Position numbers and translations under genes: made by a program. From NCBI GenBank assembly GCA_012729935.1, contig JAAYBY010000156.1, forward strand, positions 1-15,320: a stretch of DNA of 15,320 nt, read 5' to 3'. Below the pieces are notes generated by a model. The model ran no database searches. It was not told the origin of the DNA and saw only the letters and a list, made by a program, of their open reading frames with translations. The DNA is from Clostridiaceae bacterium. GTDB lineage: Bacteria; Bacillota; Clostridia; Saccharofermentanales; UBA5734. Shown piece after piece: positions 13,910 to 15,320 of the stretch; the stretch's first letter is position 1, and each line of letters begins with the position of its first letter.

Positions 13910-15320
13910 ATGGATTTTGAAAAGCTGGGTGTCTTCTATCTGGGACGCCCAAAAGTGGGAGAGGATAAAGGCCAGTCTGCGGGTTATCTGCTCTATCCAT
14001 CCAAGCAGCTGACGACTCATGCTGTCTGCGTTGGTATGACCGGCAGCGGTAAGACGGGTTTGTGCATCGGCTTGCTTGAAGAGGCCGCAATGGATGGTGT
14101 TCCAGCTATTATCATCGATCCGAAGGGTGACATGGTCAATCTGATGTTGACTTTTCCGGATATGAAGCCAGAAGATTTTCGCCCCTGGATCAACGATGAT
14201 GATGCGCAGAAGGCTAATCTGTCACCCGATGCGTTTGCGGCAAAGGAGGCTGGAAAATGGCGACAGGGGCTTGCTGACTGGGATCAGGATCCGGATCGGA
14301 TTCGCCTGATGCGGCAAAATACAGAATTTTCTGTTTACACCCCAGGCAGTTCCGCCGGCTTGCGCTTATCCATACTCCAGTCATTCAACCGGCCGGATGA
14401 AGCGGTTCTCAATGATTCCGAACTGCTTCAGGAGCAAGTCAGCGGACTGGCCAGCAGTCTGCTCAGTCTTGTCGGCATTGATGCCGATCCGATTCGCAGC
14501 CGGGAGCACATTCTGATTGCCAATTTGCTATTGAACAGCTGGCAATCCGGACAAGATCTTGATCTGGCTGATCTGATTCAGCTGATTCAGGAACCGCCGA
14601 TTCAAAAAATCGGAGTCATGGCACTGGAGGATTTTTATTCAAGCAAGGATCGGTTTAATCTCGCCCTCCTTTTTAATAACTTGCTGGCTTCACCGCAATT
14701 CGCTTCCTGGCTTGAGGGTGAACCACTGGACATTAGCAGCCTGCTTTATACAAAAGAAGGAAAACCACGACTTTCGATTCTGTCGATCGCTCATCTAAGC
14801 GAAGCGGAACGGATGTTTTTCGTCTCACTTCTTTTAAATAAGATGGTCGCATGGACACGTAGCCAGTCTGGCACATCCAGTCTTCGCGCACTCCTTTACA
14901 TGGACGAAATCTTCGGTTATTTTCCACCGGTTGCAAACCCGCCTTCAAAAGCACCACTGCTGACCTTGCTGAAACAGGCGCGTGCTTACGGTGTCGGGGT
15001 TGTCCTCACCACACAGAATCCTGTTGACCTGGATTACAAGGGATTATCCAATACAGGCACCTGGTTCATCGGCCGGCTCCAGACTGAGCGTGACAAGAAT
15101 CGTGTACTTGAAGGTCTGGAAGGGGCTGCCAGTCTCCAGGGGCAGGGGTTCAAGCGATCAGAGATGGATCGGCTGATCAGCGGTCTTGGTAAACGCATTT
15201 TTCTGATGCATTCAGTTCATCAGGAAGAGACAGTCTTGTTTGAAACCAGATGGTGCATGTCCTATTTATGCGGACCTTTGACCCGACAGCAAATACAGAG
15301 AATCGAGCAGCCGGTTGCGG
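13910..15320 (+). CDS. HerA/DUF87-type P-loop ATPase, partial (cut by window edge)
   Basis: This reading frame runs off the right edge after 470 residues. The ATG at 13910 lies 9 nt after GGAGG (13896-13900); an in-frame ATG at 13904 is only 3 nt away and less likely. Walker A is GMTGSGKTG at 42-50, close to the N-terminus. AIIIDPKGDM follows at 66-75, a motif of HerA/FtsK-like and VirD4-like ATPases. Walker B is LLYMDEIFGYFPP at about 328-340 with Asp332-Glu333. A sensor-like TTQNPVDLDYKG begins at 367, followed by TWFIGRLQTERDK. These order as in the DUF87 HerA-type ATPases, but there is no N-terminal HAS-barrel before Walker A. Relatives I recall are soluble proteins of about 800 residues with unknown function, so roughly 330 residues may be missing here. 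DNA translocation is a family inference, not shown. It is transcribed away from korA. Confidence 0.85.
   Translation, partial: MDFEKLGVFYLGRPKVGEDKGQSAGYLLYPSKQLTTHAVCVGMTGSGKTGLCIGLLEEAAMDGVPAIIIDPKGDMVNLMLTFPDMKPEDFRPWINDDDAQKANLSPDAFAAKEAGKWRQGLADWDQDPDRIRLMRQNTEFSVYTPGSSAGLRLSILQSFNRPDEAVLNDSELLQEQVSGLASSLLSLVGIDADPIRSREHILIANLLLNSWQSGQDLDLADLIQLIQEPPIQKIGVMALEDFYSSKDRFNLALLFNNLLASPQFASWLEGEPLDISSLLYTKEGKPRLSILSIAHLSEAERMFFVSLLLNKMVAWTRSQSGTSSLRALLYMDEIFGYFPPVANPPSKAPLLTLLKQARAYGVGVVLTTQNPVDLDYKGLSNTGTWFIGRLQTERDKNRVLEGLEGAASLQGQGFKRSEMDRLISGLGKRIFLMHSVHQEETVLFETRWCMSYLCGPLTRQQIQRIEQPVA

Noticed and set aside
13908..14090. Minus-strand open frame over the start of the ATPase gene
   Set aside because: It is antisense to the Walker A region of a convincing P-loop ATPase and lacks any recognisable motif.
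1..15320. Mobile element, prophage, CRISPR array or defence island
   Set aside because: No transposase, integrase, repeat-spacer structure, tRNA-flanked junction or composition break was seen; the gene set is metabolic and transport.

Overview
The window looks like a piece of a bacterial chromosome of moderate GC (about half, judged by eye). Strong GGAGG-type ribosome binding sites, standard codon use with TGG for Trp, and an anaerobic-style gene set (2-oxoacid:ferredoxin oxidoreductase, a GlpA-like flavoenzyme with a BFD iron-sulfur domain, a DUF1667 protein) suggest a fermentative or facultative low-GC Gram-positive (Bacillota-like) organism. The genus cannot be told from the sequence alone. 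The window is almost fully coding: eleven protein genes, the last cut by the right edge. I saw no tRNA, rRNA, CRISPR array, insertion sequence or prophage gene. No gene-free stretch exceeds 300 bases; the longest is 13674-13909.

Region 1 (26-4660, + strand) is a tight four-gene operon: an FGGY sugar/polyol kinase, a GlpA-like FAD oxidoreductase ending in a four-cysteine BFD-type [2Fe-2S] domain, a second FAD/NAD(P) oxidoreductase overlapping it by ATGA, and a small four-cysteine DUF1667 protein overlapping that by 8 nt. Together they resemble a glycerol or other polyol catabolic unit: the kinase makes a phosphorylated polyol and the flavoprotein complex oxidises it, passing electrons through Fe-S and FAD centres. 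The true substrate is not shown by the sequence.

Region 2 (4692-8350, - strand) encodes the two half-transporters of a heterodimeric ABC exporter (LmrCD/BmrCD/TM287-288 type). The sequence shows the hallmark asymmetry: one subunit has Asp in place of the catalytic Glu, and the other has an altered signature motif. A good promoter lies upstream. Divergent from it, at about 8573-9529 (+), is an alpha/beta-hydrolase with an N-terminal membrane anchor. A 13-bp inverted repeat between the two promoters is a candidate shared operator.

Region 3 (9559-13673, - strand) is a korA-korB-like operon (gamma-alpha fusion subunit, then TPP/Fe-S beta subunit) followed by a dihydrolipoamide dehydrogenase-like flavin disulfide oxidoreductase. 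It probably oxidises a 2-oxoacid to acyl-CoA with ferredoxin as acceptor. The disulfide reductase is an unexpected partner, and several usually conserved motifs differ (YPMSPST in KorA, GIGQAAK in KorB, and an extra Cys/Lys/Arg-rich stretch in the reductase).

Region 4 (13910 to the edge, + strand) is the first 470 residues of a HerA/DUF87-type P-loop ATPase whose Walker A lies only about 42 residues from the start, so it lacks the N-terminal barrel domain of classical HerA. The 236-bp gap between it and korA holds divergent promoters and two inverted repeats.
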